From positions 1 through 64,000 of the forward strand of contig NZ_FXXN01000016.1 of NCBI RefSeq assembly GCF_900184795.1: 64,000 nucleotides of DNA, read 5' to 3'. The notes beneath the pieces were generated by a model. The model saw nothing but the letters and a program-made list of their open reading frames with translations, searched no databases and had not been told where the DNA came from. The stretch is from Magnetospirillum sp. 15-1 (GTDB lineage: Bacteria; Pseudomonadota; Alphaproteobacteria; Rhodospirillales; Magnetospirillaceae). A program made the position numbers and the translations under genes. Numbering within the stretch: position 1 is the stretch's first letter; the number at the start of each line of letters is the position of its first letter. This document shows positions 10,187-17,290 of this stretch, piece after piece.

Positions 10187-10734
10187 TCTCTCCCGAAACG
10201 GGGCAGCATGCGGACCAGCACGTCGTCCCGGAGGACGAAATGGTGGCGAAGGGCGGCGGTCACGTGACCCATCAGGGTGGCGATCAGCAGCCAGGCGCCG
10301 ATCATGTGGGTACCCTTGGCCAGGGCGTTGAGATCGCGGGGCAGGGGCAGATGGGGCAGGTCGACCACGCCGAACAGGATGGTCGGAATGTTGTAGGGCG
10401 AGGTGGAGACCACCGCCCAGCCGGCCAGCGGCAGGCCCAGCATCAGGCCGTAGAGCGCCCAGTGCCCGGCATGGGCCAGCAGGCGCTCGCCCGGTCCCAT
10501 GGCGGCGGGCAGCGGCGGGGGCTGATGGCCGAGGCGCCAGCCCAGACGCAGCACCGCCAGCCCGAACACCAGCACCCCCACCGATTTGTGCAACTGGTAC
10601 AGCTTGAATTGCAGGGGCGAGCCCGGCTTGAGCCCGGTCATGACGAAGCCCAGGCCCAGCAGGGCGAGGATGGCCGCCGCCATGAGCCAGTGCAGGCCCA
10701 CGGCGACGGCATCGTAGCGGTTCCGCGCGGTCAT
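10183..10734 (-). CDS. Cytochrome b561-family membrane protein
   Basis: The 183-residue protein has four predicted membrane helices and the conserved heme-ligand histidines of the bacterial b561 family (VGLHWLMA, QLHKSVGV, HAGHWALYG, KGTHMIGAW). Members pass electrons from quinol across the inner membrane to acceptors such as superoxide or periplasmic partners. It lies between two YceI-type genes in one minus-strand operon: 11 bases after the first and overlapping the second by ATGA. The arrangement YceI-b561-YceI suggests the proteins act together at the periplasmic face. Confidence 0.87.
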   Translation of the reverse strand: MTARNRYDAVAVGLHWLMAAAILALLGLGFVMTGLKPGSPLQFKLYQLHKSVGVLVFGLAVLRLGWRLGHQPPPLPAAMGPGERLLAHAGHWALYGLMLGLPLAGWAVVSTSPYNIPTILFGVVDLPHLPLPRDLNALAKGTHMIGAWLLIATLMGHVTAALRHHFVLRDDVLVRMLPRFGRE

Positions 10735-10745
10735 GCCGGACCGAC

Positions 10746-11351
10746 TTATTGCCGGACGAATTCGGCGCTGATGGTCAGCGTCACGTCGTCGCCCACATTG
10801 GGAGCATAGCGGCCGACGCCGAATTCACTGCGCTTGATCTGGCCCTTGGCGTTGAAGCCGACCACGTATTTCTGGGTCATGGGATGCACGCCGCCGGCGT
10901 TGAAGGTGGCGTCCAGGACCACCGGCCGGGTGACGCCGTGCACGGTCAGGTTGCCGGTGATCTTGCCGGTGTCGGGGCCGGTGACCTCGACCGAGGTGCT
11001 CTTGAAGCTGGCGGTGGGGAAGGCGGCGACATCGAAGAAATCACCCGTCTTCAGGTGGGCGTCCAGCTTGGGAACGTTGGTGGAGATGCCGTCCATGTTG
11101 ATGGCGACCTCGACGGCGCTCTTGGCGGGGGCCTTGGCGTCGAAATTCAGCTTGGCGTCGAAATCGGTGAACTGGCCGTACGACGTGGACACGCCGAAAT
11201 GGGAAAACGAGAAGATGATCCTGGCGTGGGTCTTGTCCACTGCGAACTGGCCGCCCTCGAGCTTGGCCGGGTCGGGACTGAGTTCCGCCCGGGCGGCGGG
11301 GGCGGCGACGGCGATGGCGGCGGCCAACAGGACGGTGGTTGCGAGCTTCAT
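10746..11351 (-). CDS. YceI-family periplasmic protein
   Basis: The 201-residue product starts at ATG 11351. An in-frame start farther upstream (11519) would place non-coding-like residues before the signal peptide. Residues 1-24 (MKLATTVLLAAAIAVAAPAARA) are a clear signal peptide, and the rest is one YceI domain (FAVDKTHARIIFSFSHFGVS, LTVHGVTRPVVLDATF, KRSEFGVGRYAPNVGDDV). It leads the operon with cytochrome b561 and a second YceI protein. The two YceI domains are clearly diverged from each other, so they are not a recent duplication. Confidence 0.87.
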   Translation of the reverse strand: MKLATTVLLAAAIAVAAPAARAELSPDPAKLEGGQFAVDKTHARIIFSFSHFGVSTSYGQFTDFDAKLNFDAKAPAKSAVEVAINMDGISTNVPKLDAHLKTGDFFDVAAFPTASFKSTSVEVTGPDTGKITGNLTVHGVTRPVVLDATFNAGGVHPMTQKYVVGFNAKGQIKRSEFGVGRYAPNVGDDVTLTISAEFVRQ

Positions 11352-11629
11352 AGGATGCCTCGTGGATGGAGTGGCGGATGACACGGATGCGGGACGATGC
11401 CGCTTGCATATGGTGCAACCGCCGGCCGGCTGCCAGACGGCAGCGTACGGTCGCGGCGTTCGGTGGCCTTCACTCTGGGCTCCTGGGCGTTCGGCGACAA
11501 TCACCCCCTTTCTCAACATATTGTTTCGCTCGGGTGAACGCCGTGCCGGCTTGGATGAACAGGTTGCGCCTGAACCGGTCCGTGGCGGGTGGTAGGCTGA
11601 TCCGTCGTCATGGGAGCGGAGGAAACGTC

Positions 11630-12391
11630 ATGATCCGGGTTGAGCAAGATGGGGCGGTGACCATTCTCACCCTCGACCGGCCGGAGGCGCGCAACGCCCT
11701 GTCCCTGGCGCTGACCCTGGCGCTGGAGGGAGTGTTGGATGATGCCGAGGTGGACGACGCCACGCGGGTGGTGCTGCTGCGCGGGGCGGGCGGCGATTTC
11801 GCCGCCGGAGCCGACCTGAAGGAAATGCTGCCGCTGACCGAGGCCGAGGTGAGGGCGACCGATTTCTCCGGCTGCTGTCCCCGCCTGGGCCGGATGACCA
11901 AGCCGGTGGTGGTGGCGGTGGACGGCTACGCCCTGGGGGGTGGCTGTGAACTGGTGGAGATGTGCGATATCGTCATCGCCGCCGACAATGCCTGGTTCGG
12001 CCACCCGGAAATCACCGTGGGCACCATGCCGGGGGCGGGAGGCAGCCAGCGTCTGCCGCGTACCGTCGGCAAGCACAAGGCCATGGACCTGCTGCTCACC
12101 GGCCGGCGCATGGATGCCGCCGAGGCCGAGCGGTGCGGTCTGGTCTCGCGGGTGGTGCCCGCCGAACGCCTGATGGACGAGGCCCTGGGTGTGGCGCGAA
12201 GGCTGGCCGGGCTGTCGCCCGCCATTCTCGCCATGGTCAAGCAATCGGTGCTGCGGGCCTTCGAGCCGGGGCTGAAGGAGGGGCTGGCCTTCGAGCGGCG
12301 CCAGTTCCACCGCACCTTCGCCACCCATGACCGGCGGGAGGGCATGGCCGCCTTTGTCGAACGCCGCCCGGCCCGCTTCATCGGGGCTTGA
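11630..12391 (+). CDS. Enoyl-CoA hydratase/isomerase family protein
   Basis: This 253-residue protein has the crotonase fold. It shows the first oxyanion-hole segment (FAAGADLKEM, residues about 60-70), the second (ALGGGCELVEMCDIVIA, about 102-118), and the Glu-containing region HPEITVGTMPGAGGSQRLPR, where enoyl-CoA hydratases keep catalytic glutamates. It probably hydrates enoyl-CoA esters in fatty-acid or amino-acid breakdown; the substrate cannot be read from sequence. ATG 11630 was chosen because it follows GGAGG at 7 bases spacing and aligns with the family start (MIRVEQDGAVTILTLDRP). Confidence 0.9.
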   Translation: MIRVEQDGAVTILTLDRPEARNALSLALTLALEGVLDDAEVDDATRVVLLRGAGGDFAAGADLKEMLPLTEAEVRATDFSGCCPRLGRMTKPVVVAVDGYALGGGCELVEMCDIVIAADNAWFGHPEITVGTMPGAGGSQRLPRTVGKHKAMDLLLTGRRMDAAEAERCGLVSRVVPAERLMDEALGVARRLAGLSPAILAMVKQSVLRAFEPGLKEGLAFERRQFHRTFATHDRREGMAAFVERRPARFIGA

Positions 12392-12448
12392 CGCATCTTG
12401 TCGCGAGGCGGCCTAATTCCGGCCGGTCTTTCGCCTTAAGAGGCAAAC

Positions 12449-14017
12449 GTGCAGCCGTCTCCCGTTACCGCCGATTTTCACCAGACCTTGCTCGCCACCA
12501 TGGCCGAGGGGGTGGTGGTGCAGGATTCCACGCGCAGCATCATCTACGCCAACGCCGCCGCGTCGGACATCCTCGGCCACAGCCCCGACGACCTGATCGG
12601 CCGGACCTGCTGCGTGGAGGACTGGGACGTCACCGATCTGGACGGCGCGCCGCTGGGCAATGCCGACCATCCCGCCGCCATCGCCCTGAGGACCCGCCGG
12701 CCGGCCGGCCCCATGATAATGGGAATCCGCCGGGGACGGGACCGGGTGTGGCTGCGCATGCGGGCCCAGCCCATCGCCGTGGATGCCGGCCGATCCGAGG
12801 CGGTGCTGGTCACCTTCGCCGAGATCTCCGATCTGGTGGATTCCAAGGTCCGCCTGCGCGAGGCCACGTCGCGCCTGGAACAGGCCCACGCCGCCAAGCA
12901 ATCCCTGACCGAGCGTCTGGCCGAGTTCCTGGGGCGCCAGTTGGACGTCTCGCTGGAAACCCTGGCCGAGAGCGAACAGCGCTTCCGTCTGGCCATGGAA
13001 CTGGGCACCTCGGTGGCCTTCACCCTGGACATGGACCTGCGCTATACCTGGGCCCATTCCTGCCACGTGGGCTTTGGCGATGCCGACCTGATCGGCAAGA
13101 CCGAGTACGATATCTTCACCCGCGAGACCGCCGACATGCTGTGCGCCATCTATCGCGGCGTGATCGAGACCGGCATCTCGGTGCGGCGCGACGTGCAGGT
13201 CCAAAGCCTGATCATGAGCCGGCCGCAATACTTCGACCTGATCGCCCGGCGGCTCTATGACGCGCGGGGCGAGACCATCGGCCTGATCTGCGCCGCCATC
13301 GATATCACCGATCGCAAGCAGACCGAACTGGAACTGCGTCTGGCCAAGGAGGCGGCCGAGCGGGCCTACGCCTCCAAGTCGCGCTTCCTGGCCGCCGCCA
13401 GCCACGACCTCAGCCAGCCCATGCAGGCGTTGCAGATTTACTGCGCCATTCTGGCCGAACGCCAGCCGGAGCCCGGCATCAAGGCCAAGCAATGCGCCAA
13501 TCAGCTGTCGCGCCAGCTCAAGGCGCTGCTCAGCATGTCGCGTCTGGATGCCGGCGGCATGACGGTGACCCGCGGTTCCATCGCCCTGGGGGACCTGCTC
13601 GATCAGGTGGCGGCGGCCAGCCGCCCCACCGCCGAGCAGAAGGGGCTGCGCCTGCGGGTGGTCAAGACCAGCCTGGTCTGCGAAAGCGACGCCACCTTGA
13701 TGGAGCGGCTGCTGGGCAATCTGGTGTCCAACGCCGTGCGCTATACGGAGCGGGGCGGGGTGGTGGTGGGATGCCGCCGCCGCAACGGACGCATCCGTAT
13801 CGAAGTCTGGGACAGCGGCATCGGTATCGCCGAAGAGAACCTGCCATTTATTTTCGAAGAGCTCTACCAGTTGAACAATCCGACGCGCCGTGCCGATGAA
13901 GGACTGGGACTGGGTTTGGCCATTGTCGATAGAATCGCCCGAATCCTGGGAATCTCGGTTTCCGTCCATTCGGTCTTTGGGCGCGGCTCTGTCTTTGCGG
14001 TGGATCTGCCGTCTTGA
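12449..14017 (+). CDS. Soluble sensor histidine kinase with two PAS domains
   Basis: The 522-residue protein starts at GTG 12449 and has no membrane segment. It contains PAS1 (about 10-125), a coiled linker, PAS2 (about 175-300, ending AAIDITDRKQTE), HisKA with His in AAASHDLSQPMQALQ, and an HATPase with NLVSNAVRYTE, DSGIGIAEENLP and GLGLGLAIVDR. The HDLSQPMQAL box is typical of kinases near soluble two-component and hybrid systems. No response regulator is adjacent, so it looks like an orphan kinase with a cytosolic signal. The next gene, mlaA, has its own promoter. Confidence 0.87.
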   Translation: MQPSPVTADFHQTLLATMAEGVVVQDSTRSIIYANAAASDILGHSPDDLIGRTCCVEDWDVTDLDGAPLGNADHPAAIALRTRRPAGPMIMGIRRGRDRVWLRMRAQPIAVDAGRSEAVLVTFAEISDLVDSKVRLREATSRLEQAHAAKQSLTERLAEFLGRQLDVSLETLAESEQRFRLAMELGTSVAFTLDMDLRYTWAHSCHVGFGDADLIGKTEYDIFTRETADMLCAIYRGVIETGISVRRDVQVQSLIMSRPQYFDLIARRLYDARGETIGLICAAIDITDRKQTELELRLAKEAAERAYASKSRFLAAASHDLSQPMQALQIYCAILAERQPEPGIKAKQCANQLSRQLKALLSMSRLDAGGMTVTRGSIALGDLLDQVAAASRPTAEQKGLRLRVVKTSLVCESDATLMERLLGNLVSNAVRYTERGGVVVGCRRRNGRIRIEVWDSGIGIAEENLPFIFEELYQLNNPTRRADEGLGLGLAIVDRIARILGISVSVHSVFGRGSVFAVDLPS

Positions 14018-14025
14018 TATGACGT

Positions 14026-14053
14026 TTGACCTCCCCGCAACAGTGGATATTAT
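14026..14053 (+). promoter_or_regulatory. Sigma-70-like promoter for mlaA
   Basis: TTGACC (14026-14031) and TATTAT (14048-14053) are separated by 16 bases, 61 bases before the mlaA start codon. This is a close match to the vegetative consensus and the only good candidate in the gap after the kinase gene. Confidence 0.6.
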
Positions 14054-14113
14054 GCGCGCCGGGACGGCCTGATCACACCGGCCGGGGGTTTCATGGGTTG
14101 GAGGTTTTGCGAT

Positions 14114-15043
14114 ATGAGGCGTCGTCTGCTTTCCGTGGCGGCGGCCATGGCGGTCTCGATGGTGGCGGCCTGTGCCACCCTGCCCGAGGACCCCGAGGAC
14201 CGCGCCGAGGCCGAGGCCGTCAACGATCCGCTGGAGCCTACCAACCGGGCCATCTACGACGTCAACATGTTCCTGGACAGCAACGTGGCCGAGCCCGTCG
14301 CCCAGGCATATCACGATACCATGCCCGACTGGCTGCGTCTGGCCATCCACAACCTGCTGGCCAATCTGCAGGAGCCCTACACCGCCGGCCACGACCTGCT
14401 GCAGGGCAATCCCGCCGCCGCCGCCGACGCGCTGGGCCGCTTCTTCATCAATTCCACCTTCGGCGCCCTGGGAACCCGGGACGTGGTCGCCGAGAGCGGC
14501 GGGGCCAAGCGCCACAAGACCGACATGGGCGTCACTTTCGCCGTGTGGGGAGTGGACGAGGGTCCCTATCTGATGCTGCCGTTCTTCGGCCCGTCCAGCC
14601 TGCGCGACGGCGCGGCGCGGGTCGCCGACTACTTCGCCGAACCCTCGGGCGCCATATTCGCCTCCCAGGGGCTGGGGGTGATCAACAACGTCAATATGGG
14701 TCTGGATACCCTCGATACCCGGACCGAGCACCTGGATGCCCTGAAGGAGATCCGGCGCACCTCCATCGATGAATATGCGGCGATCCGCAGTCTGTACCGC
14801 CAGTTCCGCGCCGCCTCGATCCAGGCCTCGGAGAACGGGCAGAGGGATACCCGCGCGTCCCAGCCGGGACCGGCGGCCGGCGGAGCGGCATCCACCCCGA
14901 CACCGCCCGCCCCGGCATCGTCCACTGCTTCGGAAACCCCGGCGACCAAGCCGCAGGAGGTGGAGGGGCACGGGACAGCCACGCCCAAGGACGACGAGGT
15001 CAAGCCCAGCGCCGTCGAATTCATCGATCATCCGAGGAAATAA
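14114..15043 (+). CDS. mlaA: MlaA (VacJ)-family outer-membrane lipoprotein
   Basis: MlaA sits in the outer membrane and passes surface phospholipids to the periplasmic Mla transport chain. The 309-residue product has a lipoprotein signal peptide with Cys20 in a lipobox (MVAAC). The MlaA domain follows (NDPLEPTNRAIYDVNMFLD, FFINSTFGALGTRDV, DEGPYLMLPFFGPSSLRDG) and ends near residue 230. The last 80 residues are a Pro/Ala/Thr-rich, probably disordered tail. I prefer ATG 14114 because GGAGG lies 9 bases upstream and the signal peptide then has normal length; ATG 14093 is an alternative. The other Mla genes are not in this window. Confidence 0.88.
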   Translation: MRRRLLSVAAAMAVSMVAACATLPEDPEDRAEAEAVNDPLEPTNRAIYDVNMFLDSNVAEPVAQAYHDTMPDWLRLAIHNLLANLQEPYTAGHDLLQGNPAAAADALGRFFINSTFGALGTRDVVAESGGAKRHKTDMGVTFAVWGVDEGPYLMLPFFGPSSLRDGAARVADYFAEPSGAIFASQGLGVINNVNMGLDTLDTRTEHLDALKEIRRTSIDEYAAIRSLYRQFRAASIQASENGQRDTRASQPGPAAGGAASTPTPPAPASSTASETPATKPQEVEGHGTATPKDDEVKPSAVEFIDHPRK

Positions 15044-15070
15044 ATCCGGATTTTCAGTGGACTGAAAAAA

Positions 15071-15105
15071 GAGGGCAGGCCCGACGGCCTGCCCTCCTTT
15101 CTCGC
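15071..15105. terminator. Strong terminator after mlaA
   Basis: An 11-bp perfect stem (GAGGGCAGGCC with GGCCTGCCCTC, loop CGAC) is followed by ctttct and preceded by a run of six A. It can therefore act in both directions. It ends mlaA transcription just before the left end of the island. Confidence 0.85.
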
Positions 15106-15109
15106 GTTC

Positions 15110-15157
15110 TGGTGCCGGTTGCAGGATTCGAACCCGCGACCCCCTGATTACAAATCA
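15110..15157 (-). repeat. attL: displaced tRNA-Thr 3' fragment
   Basis: These 48 bases match 25569-25616 with two mismatches (15126-15127). They cover the anticodon loop to the CCA end of tRNA-Thr in antisense. The 30 bases from 15128 to 15157 are identical and are the likely strand-exchange core. The match stops at 15158, where the tRNA 5' half should continue. This is therefore a tRNA fragment left at the far end of the island, not a gene. Confidence 0.9.
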
Positions 15158-15172
15158 TAAAAACCGCCATAT

Positions 15173-15186
15173 CTTGTTATAACAAG
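15173..15186. repeat. Perfect palindrome inside the left island end
   Basis: CTTGTTATAACAAG is a perfect 14-bp palindrome about 15 bases inside attL. A related imperfect dyad, ATTGTT-gct-AACAAT, follows at 15248-15262. Both lie between attL and int, a position where regulators of excision or of int transcription commonly bind. The role is inferred. Confidence 0.5.
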
Positions 15187-15259
15187 TCATGTGCTCCCAT
15201 CCCCATGAATGCCTTGCGGCCTGCCGCTTTGAAGGCTAATGTTAGGCATTGTTGCTAAC

Positions 15260-15320
15260 AATAGGCACCACCCCATAACCACTAGTTTTTGGTGCCTATT
15301 GGTGCCTATGGGTGCCTACA
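15260..15320 (+). repeat. GGTGCCTA repeats before int (candidate arm-type integrase sites)
   Basis: Three direct copies of GGTGCCTA start at 15291, 15301 and 15311, exactly 10 bp apart. One inverted copy, TAGGCACC, lies at 15262-15269. Two more copies lie next to attR. Repeats shared by both ends of an integrated element and phased with the helix are typical of arm sites bound by the integrase N-terminal domain. The direct repeats also lie directly before the int start and could mediate autoregulation. Confidence 0.6.
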
Positions 15321-15333
15321 GACGGAGCGCACG

Positions 15334-16581
15334 ATGCCGAAAATGAAACTGACCGATGCCGCCGTGCAGCGTATCAAACTCCCCTCCCCTGAGCAACGGC
15401 AGGTGGATTACTGGGATGCGCTGACTCCGGGCTTTGGCCTGCGTGTCAGTTTCGGCGGAACCAAAACGTGGATGGTTCAAGCCCGCGTCCTGAAGGTGGG
15501 CAAGTGGACCCAGACGCGGCGCGTGGTGGGCCGTTACCCCGATATGTCCCTTGCTGATGCCCGCGCGGCGGCACGGGATGCGCTGGCGCTGGCTGCCGCT
15601 GGTGAAGACCCCAAGAACGCCGCGAAGGTCGAGCGCGAGAAGCTGGAAGAGGATAGCCGTAATAGTTTCGCGGCGATAGCGGCTGACTTCCTGGCGAAAT
15701 ACGTCCAACGAAAAGGACTGGCAGCGAAAACGGCTGAAGCATATGTAGGAACCCTGCAAGGCAAGTGGACCAGAGCGTGGGCAGAGCGGCCAATTACAAG
15801 CATTTCGCGGCGCGACGTACATGCTTTGATTGACGACATTATTGCTCAGGGATTCCCGATCCAGGCAAACCGTAGTCTGGCTTACCTGAAGCGATTTTTT
15901 GGATGGTGCGTCGAACGGGGGATTCTCGACAACGCGCCGACTGACCATGTTAAGCCGCCGTCCGAAAGCACTAGGCGGGAGCGCGTCCTTTCCGTTGGCG
16001 AAATCTCCGAGGTTTGGGCCGCGCTGGACAAGGAAGGCGGGGTGTTCGCGCCGATGGTCAAACTGCTGCTGCTGACCGCGCAACGGCGCGACGAGGTGGC
16101 GGGTATGCGATGGTCCGAAATCACGCTAGAGGGTGAAGACCCTGTGTGGAGCCTGCCAGCCGAGAGGACCAAGAACGGCCTGCCGAACCTTATCCCCCTC
16201 TCCCCTCAAGCCGTCAAACTGCTGAAGTCGGTAAACCCGGTTGATTTATGCCCCTTTGTGTTCACCACGACCGGCAAAACCTATGTGACCGGGTACAGCA
16301 AGGTGAAAGCGCGGCTGGACACGGCGATTGCTGAGAAACGAGAAGAGGCTGGCCGCGCAGATCCAATGGAAGGCTGGACGTTCCACGATTTGCGCCGCAC
16401 CGCAGCGACTCGCATGATCGAAGACCTTGGGGTTCAGCCGCACATTGTTGAGGCGGTGCTGAACCATATTTCGGGCCACAAGGCCGGTGTGGCTGGTATC
16501 TACAACCGCGCCACCTACCTCCCAGAGAAGCGCCGGGCACTTGAGGCATGGTCGGAATACGTCATGTCGTTGGCCCGCTGA
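15334..16581 (+). CDS. int: Tyrosine integrase of the island (P4/DUF4102 type)
   Basis: The 415-residue integrase recombines attP with the tRNA-Thr attB site. It has an N-terminal arm-binding domain typical of P4-type integrases (MPKMKLTDAAVQRIKLP... YWDALTPGFGLRVSFGGTKTW), a SAM-like core-binding domain (about 105-195) and a catalytic domain. Catalytic residues are the Arg in LLLTAQRRDEVAGMRW, HDLRRTAATRM (HxxR) and the Tyr in GIYNRATYLPEKR. The start ATG 15334 follows GGAG; a GTG at 15289 would read through the repeat array. It is the first gene inside attL and reads into the island. Confidence 0.93.
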   Translation: MPKMKLTDAAVQRIKLPSPEQRQVDYWDALTPGFGLRVSFGGTKTWMVQARVLKVGKWTQTRRVVGRYPDMSLADARAAARDALALAAAGEDPKNAAKVEREKLEEDSRNSFAAIAADFLAKYVQRKGLAAKTAEAYVGTLQGKWTRAWAERPITSISRRDVHALIDDIIAQGFPIQANRSLAYLKRFFGWCVERGILDNAPTDHVKPPSESTRRERVLSVGEISEVWAALDKEGGVFAPMVKLLLLTAQRRDEVAGMRWSEITLEGEDPVWSLPAERTKNGLPNLIPLSPQAVKLLKSVNPVDLCPFVFTTTGKTYVTGYSKVKARLDTAIAEKREEAGRADPMEGWTFHDLRRTAATRMIEDLGVQPHIVEAVLNHISGHKAGVAGIYNRATYLPEKRRALEAWSEYVMSLAR

Positions 16582-16644
16582 TATGCGTGTCGCGCATGGC
16601 TGATATGCAACAAGCCGCACACTAAGGGAGGGGTAAGAGCCAGA

Positions 16645-16685
16645 TCGCCAGTATTCATTGGGCTTTCTGGCTGTTGTTTTCGCTT
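16645..16685 (+). terminator. Weak hairpin terminator candidate after int
   Basis: AGCCAGA pairs with TCTGGCT across a long loop and is followed by gttgtttt. The stem is only 7 bp and the loop exceeds 20 bases, so it is a marginal terminator. It lies about 60-100 bases after the int stop. Confidence 0.3.
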
Positions 16686-16777
16686 ATTGTTTGGGCGTGA
16701 CAATAACTCTATAACTCTATTCTCTTGGTCCGTCAATTACTTTGTTTTGACTTGATATGCCTCGTGGATCATCTTCA

Positions 16778-16801
16778 CCTCATCGTTAACGTCCGATGAG
16801 G
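16778..16801 (+). promoter_or_regulatory. Inverted repeat covering the alpA ribosome binding site
   Basis: CCTCATCG (16778-16785) and CGATGAGG (16794-16801) form a perfect 8-bp inverted repeat with an 8-base centre. The right arm ends in GAGG, the Shine-Dalgarno sequence for alpA (start 16810). The repeat could be an operator for AlpA autoregulation or an RNA hairpin that hides the ribosome binding site. Confidence 0.5.
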
Positions 16802-16809
16802 ATAAGCAA

Positions 16810-16998
16810 ATGCAAACAGATTCCCTGGTCACATCTAAGACCGTTAAGCATAGGTTTGGTGACGTTTCAGACATGACCCTCTGGCGCTGGGTGAAAGACG
16901 GCAAGTTGCCGCAGCCAATCAAGATCAACAAGCGGAACTATTGGTGTGACAGCGCCATCACCGAAGCCATCGCCAAGTTGTCGGTGCTGGCGCAATGA
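16810..16998 (+). CDS. alpA: AlpA-type HTH regulator of the island
   Basis: The 62-residue protein is a winged MerR/AlpA-type DNA-binding domain (LVTSKTVKHRFGDVSDMTLWRWVKDGKLPQPIKINKRNYW). It matches the AlpA family in length and pattern (S..TLWRWV..G.FP.PIK...R.YW). In P4-like elements and in PICIs of Gram-negative bacteria, AlpA activates excision or island transcription. It starts the rightward gene block and overlaps the next small ORF by ATGA. A short excisionase is the only alternative reading and would be a related role. Confidence 0.85.
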   Translation: MQTDSLVTSKTVKHRFGDVSDMTLWRWVKDGKLPQPIKINKRNYWCDSAITEAIAKLSVLAQ

Positions 16999-17084
16999 CC
17001 GCCCCCATGCTTCCCACCGTCCCGCCCATGCTTCCGCTGCGCCCGACCCCCGCGCCGATCCCGAGACCGATTGGGGGTGCGTGA
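16995..17084 (+). CDS. Possible 29-residue Pro-rich ORF coupled to alpA
   Basis: ATG 16995 overlaps the alpA stop (ATGA). The frame ends in a TGA that itself overlaps the next ATG at 17084. The product (MTAPMLPTVPPMLPLRPTPA...) is very Pro-rich and unlike any protein I know. It may only be a translational bridge that carries ribosomes from alpA to the Cys-rich gene. Support comes only from the overlap pattern. Confidence 0.3.
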   Translation: MTAPMLPTVPPMLPLRPTPAPIPRPIGGA

Positions 17085-17290
17085 TGGACCGCGCCGACAA
17101 CTGCGGGACATGCCGCAACTACAACGAAACGGCAGTCATAGGGATAAGCGGCGTTGGCGAGTGCCGCGCGGCACCGCCAAAATCCTATGAGCAACTACCG
17201 GCGAACACAGGATGGCCGAAGGTCTACCGGAATAGCTGGTGCGGTTGCCACAAGGATAAAGGGGGGCGTAATGAACGCCATCGGCCCTGA
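17084..17290 (+). CDS. Small Cys-rich phage protein, possible zinc-binding
   Basis: The 68-residue product has five cysteines in the pattern CGTC (7-10), GEC (near 27) and WCGCH (near 55). The spacing resembles small phage zinc-ribbon proteins (C..C...C...WCG). ATG 17084 overlaps the preceding stop, and the gene's 3' end overlaps the primase start at 17271, so it belongs to the same coupled block. The function is unknown. An in-frame GTG at 17081 is also possible. Confidence 0.6.
   Translation: MDRADNCGTCRNYNETAVIGISGVGECRAAPPKSYEQLPANTGWPKVYRNSWCGCHKDKGGRNERHRP

Noticed and set aside
12413-15031. Minus-strand open frame of 872 codons
   Set aside because: It lies antisense to the PAS kinase and mlaA, has a low-complexity His/Gln/Gly-rich translation, and has no domain. 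It is the usual shadow of GC-rich coding DNA.
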